Below, in pieces: positions 1 through 6,560 of a stretch of DNA of 21,058 nucleotides. Both the position numbers and the translations under genes were made by a program. The stretch lies in assembly GCA_964558455.1 (NCBI GenBank), contig CAZLEE010000063.1:1-21058 (forward strand), read 5' to 3'. Within the stretch, counting starts at the first letter, position 1, and every line of letters begins with the position of its first letter. The notes beneath the pieces were generated by a model that saw nothing but the letters and a program-made list of their open reading frames with translations, was not told the DNA's origin and did not search any database. This stretch comes from DASRLE01 sp964558455. Its GTDB lineage: Bacteria > Verrucomicrobiota > Verrucomicrobiia > Limisphaerales > Palsa-1400.

Positions 1-633
1 GAGCGAAAAGTTCACCAGCGGAACCGGCCCCTCGTGCCATTGAGGAAAAGCCGCATGCAAAACCGCCAGGTTATTCGTGATTGCTTGCGCCGCGTTGGTA
101 TCGGCCAACCATTGTTTGCGCATTTTATTTTCCGGCCACGCAGAAAGCACATTTTGCAAATAGCTGTACCAGCCGCCTTGTGGAACGTCGAATTGGGTCA
201 ACGAGCCGGCAACTTCCGGGCCAAAGCCGGTCGGAAGCGACTGGATGATTTCCCTGGCCCGCCGTTGCGCCTCCTGCTCGACCGCGTTGCGCTCGCGGAG
301 AATCGCCCAGAAACCGAAAGCCGCCATCAGCGTCACCGGCAGCAGGATGAAGACCCCCTGCCAGAGGAAGGTTTGTTTTTTGGGGCCGGGAGGCCGGGGA
401 GCGGCAGGGAGGACGTTTTTTTCGTTCAACGCCCGGCGTCGCGCCTTCCAGAAGATGTGAAAATAAAGGAGCCACAAGGCAATAAACTCCAGAGCCACCC
501 AGTTGTTTTTCCAGAGAAACGGATGATCGAGTCTGGCCACGGCAACGAGAACCGGGAGCACAACCAGCGTCCACAAGATCAAAACCGCCCGCCATAGAAC
601 GTAGCGGGATTGGGATGGCGTGTTGGGGCGCAT
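1..633 (-). CDS. N-terminal part of an unrecognised three-helix membrane protein (truncated by the window edge)
   Basis: An open frame of 211 codons runs on the minus strand from an ATG at 633-631 to the window edge without a stop, so the C-terminus is missing. The product starts MRPNTPSQSRYVLW. Hydrophobic segments lie at about residues 13-33, 46-62 and 91-112. A basic stretch (KARRRALNEK) and a proline-rich loop (about 75-86) separate the second and third helices. After the third helix comes a charged, probably helical segment (RERNAVEQEAQRRAREII) and then a region with several tryptophans that looks soluble. This layout of membrane anchor, linker and soluble part would suit a sensor or signalling protein, but no catalytic motif is visible in the part present, so no function is given. 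No clear ribosome site precedes the ATG. The gene is divergent from the secreted-protein gene at 806. Confidence 0.7.
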   Translation of the reverse strand, partial: MRPNTPSQSRYVLWRAVLILWTLVVLPVLVAVARLDHPFLWKNNWVALEFIALWLLYFHIFWKARRRALNEKNVLPAAPRPPGPKKQTFLWQGVFILLPVTLMAAFGFWAILRERNAVEQEAQRRAREIIQSLPTGFGPEVAGSLTQFDVPQGGWYSYLQNVLSAWPENKMRKQWLADTNAAQAITNNLAVLHAAFPQWHEGPVPLVNFSL

Positions 634-805
634 TTGTTTAATTACCGGCAAAGATACCCGGCACCGCAAGAGCAAATGTCACGGATTTGTAAAATCCAAA
701 GGGGAGGATGGGGCAGAAAATGGAAGATGGAAGATCATTACAGCGGTGTAAAAGCTGACTTGACCGGAGGGTTGGGCGGGTGAACGTTATGGCCCAGGAA
801 TATCC
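634..805. other. Divergent intergenic spacer with a tandem TGGAAGA heptamer
   Basis: This 172-nt spacer separates the divergent starts at 633 (minus) and 806 (plus), so promoters for both genes should lie here. I could not find a convincing -35/-10 pair. A perfect tandem heptamer, TGGAAGA twice, sits at 721-734. An AGGA at 796-799, six bases before the ATG at 806, is a plausible ribosome site. Confidence 0.4.
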
Positions 806-1342
806 ATGAAGACGCTAATTGCCATATTATTTGCTGTTGCGGCCGTTTCGGCGGGGGCGCAGACGGTGGCCAATACTTACAACGTGCTGCATCCCATCAT
901 GAAGGATCCTAATCACCGAAACGCGCCGACGAGCTTGGATCGGAATCATCCGCTCGACTCGGACCAACAGGACAAGACATCGCAGCGGAGCGCGGCCGCC
1001 GCAAAGGCCGCCGCGAAACCGGCAACCACGCCAGCCGCGCCAACCGCACCAGCGCCGATCGTGCCGAAAATCGATCCCAGCCTGACCGCATCAGCGATCA
1101 AAACAATTGGCACGATCAGCGGAATCAAAGGAAAGATGGATGTGAAGAATAACGGGAGCAAAGCGGCGACGCCGCAGGCGCAATTCGCGGTGTGCAACAG
1201 CAAAGGATTTCAAATTGGGTCCGTAACCAAGAGCGGGACAGAACTGGAACCGGGCGGATCGGGGCAGATCGAAGTTCTGGCAACCAATACCAGCGCGGTG
1301 GACTTGAAATTGATGAAACTGAGCATCGGCAGCGGACATTAA
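806..1342 (+). CDS. Small secreted protein with Ala/Pro-rich linker and a C-terminal FxLYD-like beta domain
   Basis: The 178-residue product begins with a typical Sec signal peptide (basic MK, hydrophobic core LIAILFAVAAVSA, likely cleavage after AGA near residue 18). A polar segment follows. Residues about 60-90 form a low-complexity Ala/Pro/Thr linker that includes a run of AAAAKAAAK. The last 80 residues look like one beta-sandwich domain, with strands around GKMDVKNNGSK, QAQFAVCNSKGFQIGS and GGSGQIEVLA. Its pattern of a variable 'N.G' turn, a 'D/N..G' in mid-domain and an 'LEPGGS' loop recalls FxLYD-type or other immunoglobulin-like accessory domains. That resemblance is inference, as no enzyme motif is present. 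The start is supported by AGGA at 796-799 and by the signal peptide. It is probably exported to the periplasm or cell surface. It stands alone, followed by a long gene-free stretch with a big hairpin that could end its transcript. Confidence 0.75.
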   Translation: MKTLIAILFAVAAVSAGAQTVANTYNVLHPIMKDPNHRNAPTSLDRNHPLDSDQQDKTSQRSAAAAKAAAKPATTPAAPTAPAPIVPKIDPSLTASAIKTIGTISGIKGKMDVKNNGSKAATPQAQFAVCNSKGFQIGSVTKSGTELEPGGSGQIEVLATNTSAVDLKLMKLSIGSGH

Positions 1343-1416
1343 AGACGGGCGATTTTCCCATCCGGCCGCCAATCGTTTTCTCAAGTTGGCATAAGATAGG
1401 CTAACAAACAATGCAG

Positions 1417-1530
1417 GGAGGCTGTTGGGGGGAGAAAATATCTGAGGACCGGGGCTAAGCTGGAGGTGGCTTTGGGGATCCCGGTTCTAAGAATGTCCTG
1501 CGAAACATTTTTCTCCCTTTTTCAGCCTCC
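1417..1530 (+). ncRNA. Candidate structured RNA: 114-nt composite hairpin, possibly a terminator or leader element
   Basis: Nested pairings close one long stem. GGAGGCTG (1417-1424) pairs with CAGCCTCC (1523-1530). GGGAGAAAA (1430-1438) pairs with TTTTCTCCC (1509-1517). AGGACCGGGG (1445-1454) pairs with TCCCGGTTCT (1479-1488). AAGC (1457-1460) pairs with GCTT (1469-1472). The third helix contains two positions that pair only as G-U, and three further G-U pairs (1427-1429 with 1518-1520) bridge the first two helices. That favours an RNA structure on the plus strand, because on the other strand these pairs would be A-C. A T-rich tract (TTATTTTTT, 1531-1539) follows. It may end transcription from the gene at 806, be a small RNA with its own terminator, or be a leader element of the pilus operon. 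I recognise no known RNA family. Confidence 0.4.
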
Positions 1531-1555
1531 TTATTTTTTCCCCCAGAATCCCATT

Positions 1556-1584
1556 GCGTGAAAAACACGCGCCATGCGTGAAAA
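1556..1584. repeat. Direct repeat GCGTGAAAA with an embedded palindrome, operator-like
   Basis: GCGTGAAAA occurs at 1556-1564 and again at 1576-1584, exactly 20 nt apart, about two helical turns. The first copy also forms a perfect small palindrome, GCGTG-AAAAA-CACGC (1556-1570). Such phasing is typical of a protein-binding site, but the site is about 400 nt upstream of pilB and no regulator is identified. Confidence 0.3.
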
Positions 1585-1912
1585 CGCCGAACATTTCCCT
1601 CATTTTAGCTTTCCAAGAACAGGCAATAAAAATATTTTTTTATAGATTTCGGTCATGGGCGGGGTACCTGGCGGAGGTCGGTCCACCGTGGCACGAATAT
1701 GGCTGGTTAACGGAAGCGACAGAGAGGTTGTTTGGTGCGGGAGTTTCCGAGGCTGGTTTACTCGCGAGGTGAGGTGGTGGATCTGGCCATGGAAAGGCAT
1801 TGGCCGCTCGTTTCCCGATCAGACTACCCCTCTGTCGTTTTCAACAAATAAGCCGGCAAACCAGGAAAAGGAGGGAAAGTTTGGGGCTTGGGATGATTTA
1901 CATGGTCGAGGT

Positions 1913-1942
1913 TTGACTTTGGCATTGTCAGGCCGCTAGACT
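1913..1942 (+). promoter_or_regulatory. Candidate sigma70-type promoter for the pilus operon
   Basis: TTGACT at 1913-1918 and TAGACT at 1937-1942 are separated by 18 nt, ending 37 nt before the GTG start of pilB. The match to TTGACA/TATAAT is good at -35 and fair at -10. No other candidate close to the gene is better. It would drive the pilB-pilT-pilB-pilC block. Confidence 0.4.
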
Positions 1943-1979
1943 GGATGTTTCATCAGTATCAACAAAGTAAAAGGCTAGA

Positions 1980-3689
1980 GTGTCCGCTAAAGACGATTAT
2001 TTGGTAGATTTGATGGTTGACATGGGTCAACTGAGCGAACCGCAGGTTGCGCCCTTGCGGGATGAGGCGGCGTCCTCCGGCGAGGGGTTGATCCACCTGC
2101 TGCTGGACCGTAAAGTCATCCGGCCAGTGGATGTGGCGCAAGCCAAGGGGGCCTATTTTGGTTACGAATTCATCAATTTAAGCGATATCCGGCTGACCGA
2201 CGACGTGATAGCCGCCGTGCCGCGGCACATAGCCAAGCGGTACCGGGCGGTGCCAGTGGCCAAACACGAAGGCACGGTAGTCGTCGCCCTGGCAGACCCG
2301 TCGGACTTGGATGCCATTGACGCCCTGCAACGGATGATCAGCACCAACATCGAATTGCGGGTGGCCACGGAGGAGGACATTGAAGCCGCGCTGAACAAAT
2401 ACTACGGGGCGGCGGACGATTCCGTCAGCCAGATGATTCAGGACATCACGGAGGGCGAGGTTGAAGTTGGCATCCCGAACAAAAAAGACGTGGCGGACGA
2501 CGGGGCGACAGTCGAAGCCGACGCGCCGATCATCAAGCTGGTCAACACGCTGATAGTGGAAGCGTTCAAGGCGCGGGCGTCTGACATTCATTTAGAGCCG
2601 TTGACGAAGGCATTTCGCGTCCGCTACCGGATTGACGGTGTGTTGCACGAGATGAAAAGCCCGCCGAAACGGTTGCAAGCCGCGATCGTCAGCCGGCTGA
2701 AAATCCAGTCCAACATGTCGATAGCGGAACGGCGGATACCGCAAGACGGACGCATCCAGACCCAGGTGGGAGGGAAGCTGATCGACCTGCGCGTGTCGTG
2801 CATCCCAACCAATCACGGGGAAAGCATCGTGATGCGTATTTTGGACAAGGAAAGTCTGCGATTAGGGTTGCCGGAATTGGGATTTTTCACGGACGACCAG
2901 CAAACCTTTGAGCGGCTGATCGGGTTGCCGGACGGCATTCTGCTGGTGACCGGGCCGACGGGATCAGGCAAGACGACGACACTTTATTCGTGTTTGAATT
3001 TCATCAACCGGCCGGACCGGAAGATCATCACCGTGGAAGACCCGGTGGAATATTTGCTGGCGGGCATCAACCAGGTGCAAGTCAGCGAGACGGTGGGACT
3101 GACCTTTGCGATGGCATTGCGAGCCATGTTGCGGCAGGCGCCCAACGTGATCATGCTGGGGGAAATTCGCGACATTGAAACGGCGAGCATCGCCATTAAC
3201 GCGTCACTGACCGGCCACTTGGTATTTTCGACGCTGCACACCAACGACGCGCCGGGAGCGGTCACCCGTTTGATCGACATCGGGGTGAAGCCGTTTTTGG
3301 TGGCGTCCTCGACCCGGGCGTTGATGGCGCAACGGTTGGTGCGGAAAGTTTGCAAGAAATGCCTTGCGCCTTATCAGCCGACCGAGAGCGAGATGCTTTC
3401 ACTGGGGCTGGACCCGGCCAAAATATCCAACGCGACATTCATGCGCGGGAAAGGGTGCGGCGATTGCTCGAAAACAGGGTATCGCGGGCGGTTCGGGATA
3501 TTTGAGATTTTTGTGATTGACGACGAGGCGCGCAAATTGATTTACGACCGGGTTCCGTCGGCCATCCTGCGTTCGCGCGCCCGTGAAATGGGCATGAGGA
3601 CACTGCGCGAAGACGGGGCGCGCAAGGTCATGGCGGGTTTGACCACAGCAGAGGAAGTCATCCGCGCCACTGCGGGTGATTCCGAATAA
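1980..3689 (+). CDS. pilB: Type IV pilus assembly ATPase PilB / GspE family (first copy)
   Basis: This 569-residue cytoplasmic ATPase powers extension of type IV pili (or a type II secretion pseudopilus). The N-terminal 150 or so residues form an MshEN/GspE-N type domain (LLLDRKVIRPVDVAQAKG, then VPVAKHEGTVVVALADP). The C-terminal motor follows: SDIHLEPL near 202, AERRIPQDGRI, Walker A GPTGSGKTTT at 325-334, the TVEDPVEY Asp box, Walker B VIMLGE at 390-395, the TGHLVFSTLHTND His box, and a zinc site from C458, C461, C493 and C496. The residues before Walker B read RQAPN (A387, N389), where the family usually has RQDPD. The start is a GTG at 1980 with AAGG at 1971-1974; the second PilB starts with the same MSAK sequence, which supports it. 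It is the first gene of a four-gene operon, with 26 nt before pilT. Confidence 0.93.
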   Translation: MSAKDDYLVDLMVDMGQLSEPQVAPLRDEAASSGEGLIHLLLDRKVIRPVDVAQAKGAYFGYEFINLSDIRLTDDVIAAVPRHIAKRYRAVPVAKHEGTVVVALADPSDLDAIDALQRMISTNIELRVATEEDIEAALNKYYGAADDSVSQMIQDITEGEVEVGIPNKKDVADDGATVEADAPIIKLVNTLIVEAFKARASDIHLEPLTKAFRVRYRIDGVLHEMKSPPKRLQAAIVSRLKIQSNMSIAERRIPQDGRIQTQVGGKLIDLRVSCIPTNHGESIVMRILDKESLRLGLPELGFFTDDQQTFERLIGLPDGILLVTGPTGSGKTTTLYSCLNFINRPDRKIITVEDPVEYLLAGINQVQVSETVGLTFAMALRAMLRQAPNVIMLGEIRDIETASIAINASLTGHLVFSTLHTNDAPGAVTRLIDIGVKPFLVASSTRALMAQRLVRKVCKKCLAPYQPTESEMLSLGLDPAKISNATFMRGKGCGDCSKTGYRGRFGIFEIFVIDDEARKLIYDRVPSAILRSRAREMGMRTLREDGARKVMAGLTTAEEVIRATAGDSE

Positions 3690-3715
3690 TAAAATGAAGA
3701 ACTGAATATTTTTCC

Positions 3716-4831
3716 ATGTCGTACTCGATGTCAGATTTGTTGCAGTTGGTGGTATCGGAAGGGGCATCCGATTTGCATATTCGCGTAGGAGTGCCGCCGG
3801 TGATCCGGGTGCATGGCATATTGCACCGGGTGGACGGCCCGCCGCTCAAACCGGAAGACGCGGAAGAGCTGATGCGGAGCATCACCTCGGAAGATTCCAT
3901 CCAGCAAACGCGCGAAAACGGCGGGGCGGACTTTGGGTTCGCCTTCAGCGACATGGCGCGATTCCGGGTGAGCGTATTCAAGGAAAAGGGCAATTTCGCG
4001 CTGGTTTTGCGCCAGATTCCGACGAGGCTTCTCACCTTGGAAGAAATCGGACTGCCGCGCCACACCATCATGACGCTTTTGAACAAGCCGCGCGGTTTGG
4101 TGCTGGTGACAGGGCCGACGGGATCGGGCAAGACCACCACTCTGGCCTCAATGATTAACATCATCAACGCAGAACGGGACGACGCCCACATCATCACCAT
4201 TGAGGACCCGATCGAATATTATCACAACCACAAGAAGGCGATTGTGACGCAGCGGGAAATTCACATAGACGTTCCGAGTTTTGCGGAGGCGTTGCGGCGG
4301 GCGTTGCGGCAGGACCCGGATGTGATTCTGGTCGGCGAATTGCGCGACTTGGAAACGATGGAAGCGGCGATCACCGCCGCAGAAACAGGTCACTTGGTTT
4401 TCGGAACACTGCACACGACGGGAGCGGCCAAGACCATCGACCGTCTGGTTAACGCGTTTCCAATGAACCAGCAGGAAACAATCCGCATCCAGCTTTCCAC
4501 CGTGTTGCAGGCGGTCATTTCACAATTGCTCTTGCCGCGCATCGACAAGCCGGGCCGCATTGCGGTCTATGAAATCATGATCAACACGCCTTCGGTGGCC
4601 GCGCTGATCCGGGACAACAAGACATTCCGAATTAATTCAGACATTCAGACCGGCGCGAAATACGGCATGGTGACCCTGGACGGATTCTTGATGGAGAAGT
4701 ACCAGCAAGGACTGATCGCGCGCGAAGAAGTAGTCAACAAATCGCAGGACCCGGTGACCATCATCCAGAAGCTGGCGGAATGGGAAGCGGCGCAAGCCGA
4801 AAAGGCGGCCGGGGAAGAACCGGAATCATAA
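3716..4831 (+). CDS. pilT: PilT-like twitching motility / pilus retraction ATPase
   Basis: This 371-residue hexameric ATPase drives pilus disassembly and retraction. It has the short PilT N-domain (LLQLVVSEGASDLHIRVGVPP), GPTGSGKT at 133-140, the TIEDPIEY Asp box, Walker B RQDPDVILVGELRD with V203-E208, the TGHLVFGTLHTTGAAKTIDRLVN His box, and VLQAVISQLLLPR. It lacks the Cys zinc site of PilB, as expected. The C-terminal motif that reads AIRNLIRE in classical PilT is here SVAALIRD (293-300), so it may be a PilT paralogue with altered retraction behaviour. A short Glu/Ala-rich tail ends the protein. No strong ribosome site precedes the ATG; a second in-frame ATG at 3728 is possible. Its TAA overlaps the ATG of the next gene by one base, a sign of translational coupling. 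Confidence 0.92.
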   Translation: MSYSMSDLLQLVVSEGASDLHIRVGVPPVIRVHGILHRVDGPPLKPEDAEELMRSITSEDSIQQTRENGGADFGFAFSDMARFRVSVFKEKGNFALVLRQIPTRLLTLEEIGLPRHTIMTLLNKPRGLVLVTGPTGSGKTTTLASMINIINAERDDAHIITIEDPIEYYHNHKKAIVTQREIHIDVPSFAEALRRALRQDPDVILVGELRDLETMEAAITAAETGHLVFGTLHTTGAAKTIDRLVNAFPMNQQETIRIQLSTVLQAVISQLLLPRIDKPGRIAVYEIMINTPSVAALIRDNKTFRINSDIQTGAKYGMVTLDGFLMEKYQQGLIAREEVVNKSQDPVTIIQKLAEWEAAQAEKAAGEEPES

Positions 4832-6552
4832 TGAGCGCAAAAGAAGATTCCAGTCTGCTTTTAAGCCCGATCCTGAACCTGATCCGGTCCCAGGGAATGC
4901 TGGATGATTTGCAATTGGAAGAAGTGCGGGAAGAGCACAACCGCAGCGGGAAAGCAGTGGGCGAGATACTGGAAGACTTTGAGTACGTCGACATGGACAC
5001 GCAGCTCCAGTTGATCGCCACGCAGTTGGGTACCGAAGTGGTGGACTTGAGCCAGCGCGAATTGACCCCGGAAATTCTTTCCGCCATTCCGGCCGATGCG
5101 GCGCGGATGTATAAGTGCGTTCCGATCTCAGTAACAGGGTCGTCGGTGCAGGTTGCGATATCCGATCCCCTTGATCCGACCATAGTTGATCAACTGGCTT
5201 ACGTGGTGCGGAAGGAGATTGTGCCAGTGGTGGCCGATCCGCGCACGATTGAGGCGGCCATAAGCAAATATTACGGGGAATCGCAGTCGAGCGTGGCCGA
5301 CATCATCAAGGAACTTGGCCAGGACAACGAGATAGCGCGCGAAGCGGCCGAGGCGGCGGCAAGCGGGGCCACGACAGCCCTGACCAGCCTGGCCAATGAA
5401 ACGCCCATTATTCGTTTCGTCAATCTGGTTCTCTTTCAAGCCGTGCAAGATCGGGCGAGCGACATTCACTTTGAACCCTTTGAGGACGAATTCAAAATCC
5501 GTTACCGTGTGGACGGCGCGCTTTACGAAATGTCCCCGCCGCCCAAGCATCTGGCTTTGCCGGTTACCTCCCGCTTAAAGGTCATGTCAGGCTTGGACAT
5601 TTCCGAACGGCGCCTGCCGCAGGACGGTCGCATCAGCATCCCCATCGCCGGGCGCAACATCGATATGCGCGTTTCAACCCTGCCCACCCAATTCGGGGAA
5701 TCAGTGGTGTTGCGCGTGCTGGATCGCGCGGCGGTCAATCTGGACGTCAAATCTCTCGGCCTGCCGAAAAACGTGAATGATTATGTGCTGGAGGCCATTC
5801 AGCAGCCCAACGGCATTTTTGTGGTCACCGGCCCCACCGGATCAGGCAAAACGACGACGCTTTATTCCTGCCTGCAAATGATCAACAGCATTGAGTCCAA
5901 GCTGCTGACTGTGGAAGACCCGGTGGAATACGACATTGAAGGCGTCATGCAAGTACCGGTGAATGAAGCGGTGGGAATGACTTTCGGCAAGGCATTGCGC
6001 GCCTTCCTGCGCCAAGACCCGGACGTAATCATGCTGGGGGAAATGCGCGATTTGGAAACCTCGCAAATCGCCATCCAAGCCTCGCTCACCGGCCATTTGG
6101 TCCTGAGCACGCTGCACACCAACGACGCGCCCGGAGCGGTGACACGTTTGGTCGATATGGGAGTGGAGCCATTTTTGATTTCCTCGACCCTGATGGCGGT
6201 GCTGGCCCAACGGCTGGTCCGGACCATTTGCAAGAAATGCCGCACGCCGTTTGAGCCTACTGAAAGCCAGCTTTCGCTGCTGAACCTTTCCCCGCACGAT
6301 GTGGGCGACAAGGTGTTTTATTACGGACGCGGCTGCGCGAACTGCAACGACACGGGCTACCGCGGACGGCGGGGCATTTTCGAATTGCTGGTCGCCTCCG
6401 ATGCCATCCGGACGTTGATCAATGATCGGGCGCCCACGGTGGTGATCCGGCAGAAAGCCGTTGAACTGGGCATGACAACTTTGCGGGAAGACGGCTTGAG
6501 GGGAATTTTCGACGGGGATACAACCATAGAGGAAATCGTTAAATACACCTGA
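4831..6552 (+). CDS. pilB: Type IV pilus assembly ATPase PilB / GspE family (second copy)
   Basis: The 573-residue product is a second full-length extension ATPase. The order is an MshEN-type N-domain (residues about 1-150, ending KYYGESQSSVADIIKEL), an Ala-rich linker, SDIHFEPFEDEF, SERRLPQDGRI, Walker A GPTGSGKTTT at 334-343, TVEDPVEY, Walker B RQDPDVIMLGEMRD with V399-E404, the His box GHLVLSTLHTNDAPG, and a four-Cys zinc motif (CKKC, then CANC). Unlike the first copy it keeps the canonical RQDPD. A frame open further upstream would add 17 residues from 4780, but the start at 4831 is preferred. It gives MSAKEDS, matching the first copy's MSAKDD, and it overlaps the pilT stop as TAATG. GGGGAAG lies about 13 nt upstream. 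The copies share architecture but are clearly diverged, so this is not a recent duplication. Confidence 0.93.
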   Translation: MSAKEDSSLLLSPILNLIRSQGMLDDLQLEEVREEHNRSGKAVGEILEDFEYVDMDTQLQLIATQLGTEVVDLSQRELTPEILSAIPADAARMYKCVPISVTGSSVQVAISDPLDPTIVDQLAYVVRKEIVPVVADPRTIEAAISKYYGESQSSVADIIKELGQDNEIAREAAEAAASGATTALTSLANETPIIRFVNLVLFQAVQDRASDIHFEPFEDEFKIRYRVDGALYEMSPPPKHLALPVTSRLKVMSGLDISERRLPQDGRISIPIAGRNIDMRVSTLPTQFGESVVLRVLDRAAVNLDVKSLGLPKNVNDYVLEAIQQPNGIFVVTGPTGSGKTTTLYSCLQMINSIESKLLTVEDPVEYDIEGVMQVPVNEAVGMTFGKALRAFLRQDPDVIMLGEMRDLETSQIAIQASLTGHLVLSTLHTNDAPGAVTRLVDMGVEPFLISSTLMAVLAQRLVRTICKKCRTPFEPTESQLSLLNLSPHDVGDKVFYYGRGCANCNDTGYRGRRGIFELLVASDAIRTLINDRAPTVVIRQKAVELGMTTLREDGLRGIFDGDTTIEEIVKYT

Positions 6553-6556
6553 GGTG
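6551..6556 (+). promoter_or_regulatory. Ribosome binding site of pilC overlapping the pilB stop codon
   Basis: GAGGTG shares bases with the TGA stop of the second pilB (6550-6552) and sits four bases before the ATG at 6561. It is the clearest Shine-Dalgarno site in the window and implies coupled translation of the motor ATPase and the platform protein. Confidence 0.6.
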
Positions 6557-6560
6557 TCTT

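Larger units (their letters stand above)
1343..1979. other. Long gene-free region between the secreted-protein gene and pilB
   Basis: This 637-nt stretch has no credible gene; the short open frames in it have no family features and no ribosome sites. It holds a large composite hairpin (1417-1530) followed by a T-rich tract, a direct repeat with a small palindrome (1556-1584), an AT-rich patch around 1626-1645, and a sigma70-like promoter candidate just upstream of pilB (1913-1942). The middle part (about 1650-1900) shows only short, weak inverted repeats, such as GGCCA/TGGCC near 1784-1803. Confidence 0.6.

Noticed and set aside
34..597. Open frame of 187 codons on the plus strand
   Set aside because: It lies inside the minus-strand membrane protein frame that is open to the window edge. 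Its product is Arg/Gln/Pro-rich without any domain, while the minus frame gives clean membrane helices.
1650..1800. Possible c-di-GMP riboswitch upstream of pilB
   Set aside because: The conserved core sequences and helices of the class I aptamer could not be found; only scattered short complementary stretches are present.
1554..1939. Overlapping small open frames (1554-1772 and 1655-1939) upstream of pilB
   Set aside because: No ribosome sites, no family resemblance, Trp/Gly/Arg-rich composition typical of chance frames.
4780..4830. A 17-codon N-terminal extension of the second PilB
   Set aside because: The paralogue begins at the equivalent of 4831 and the TAATG overlap with pilT is a normal coupled start.
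5862..6311. Long minus-strand frames antisense to the second pilB
   Set aside because: Shadows caused by codon bias; the plus strand has complete ATPase motifs here.
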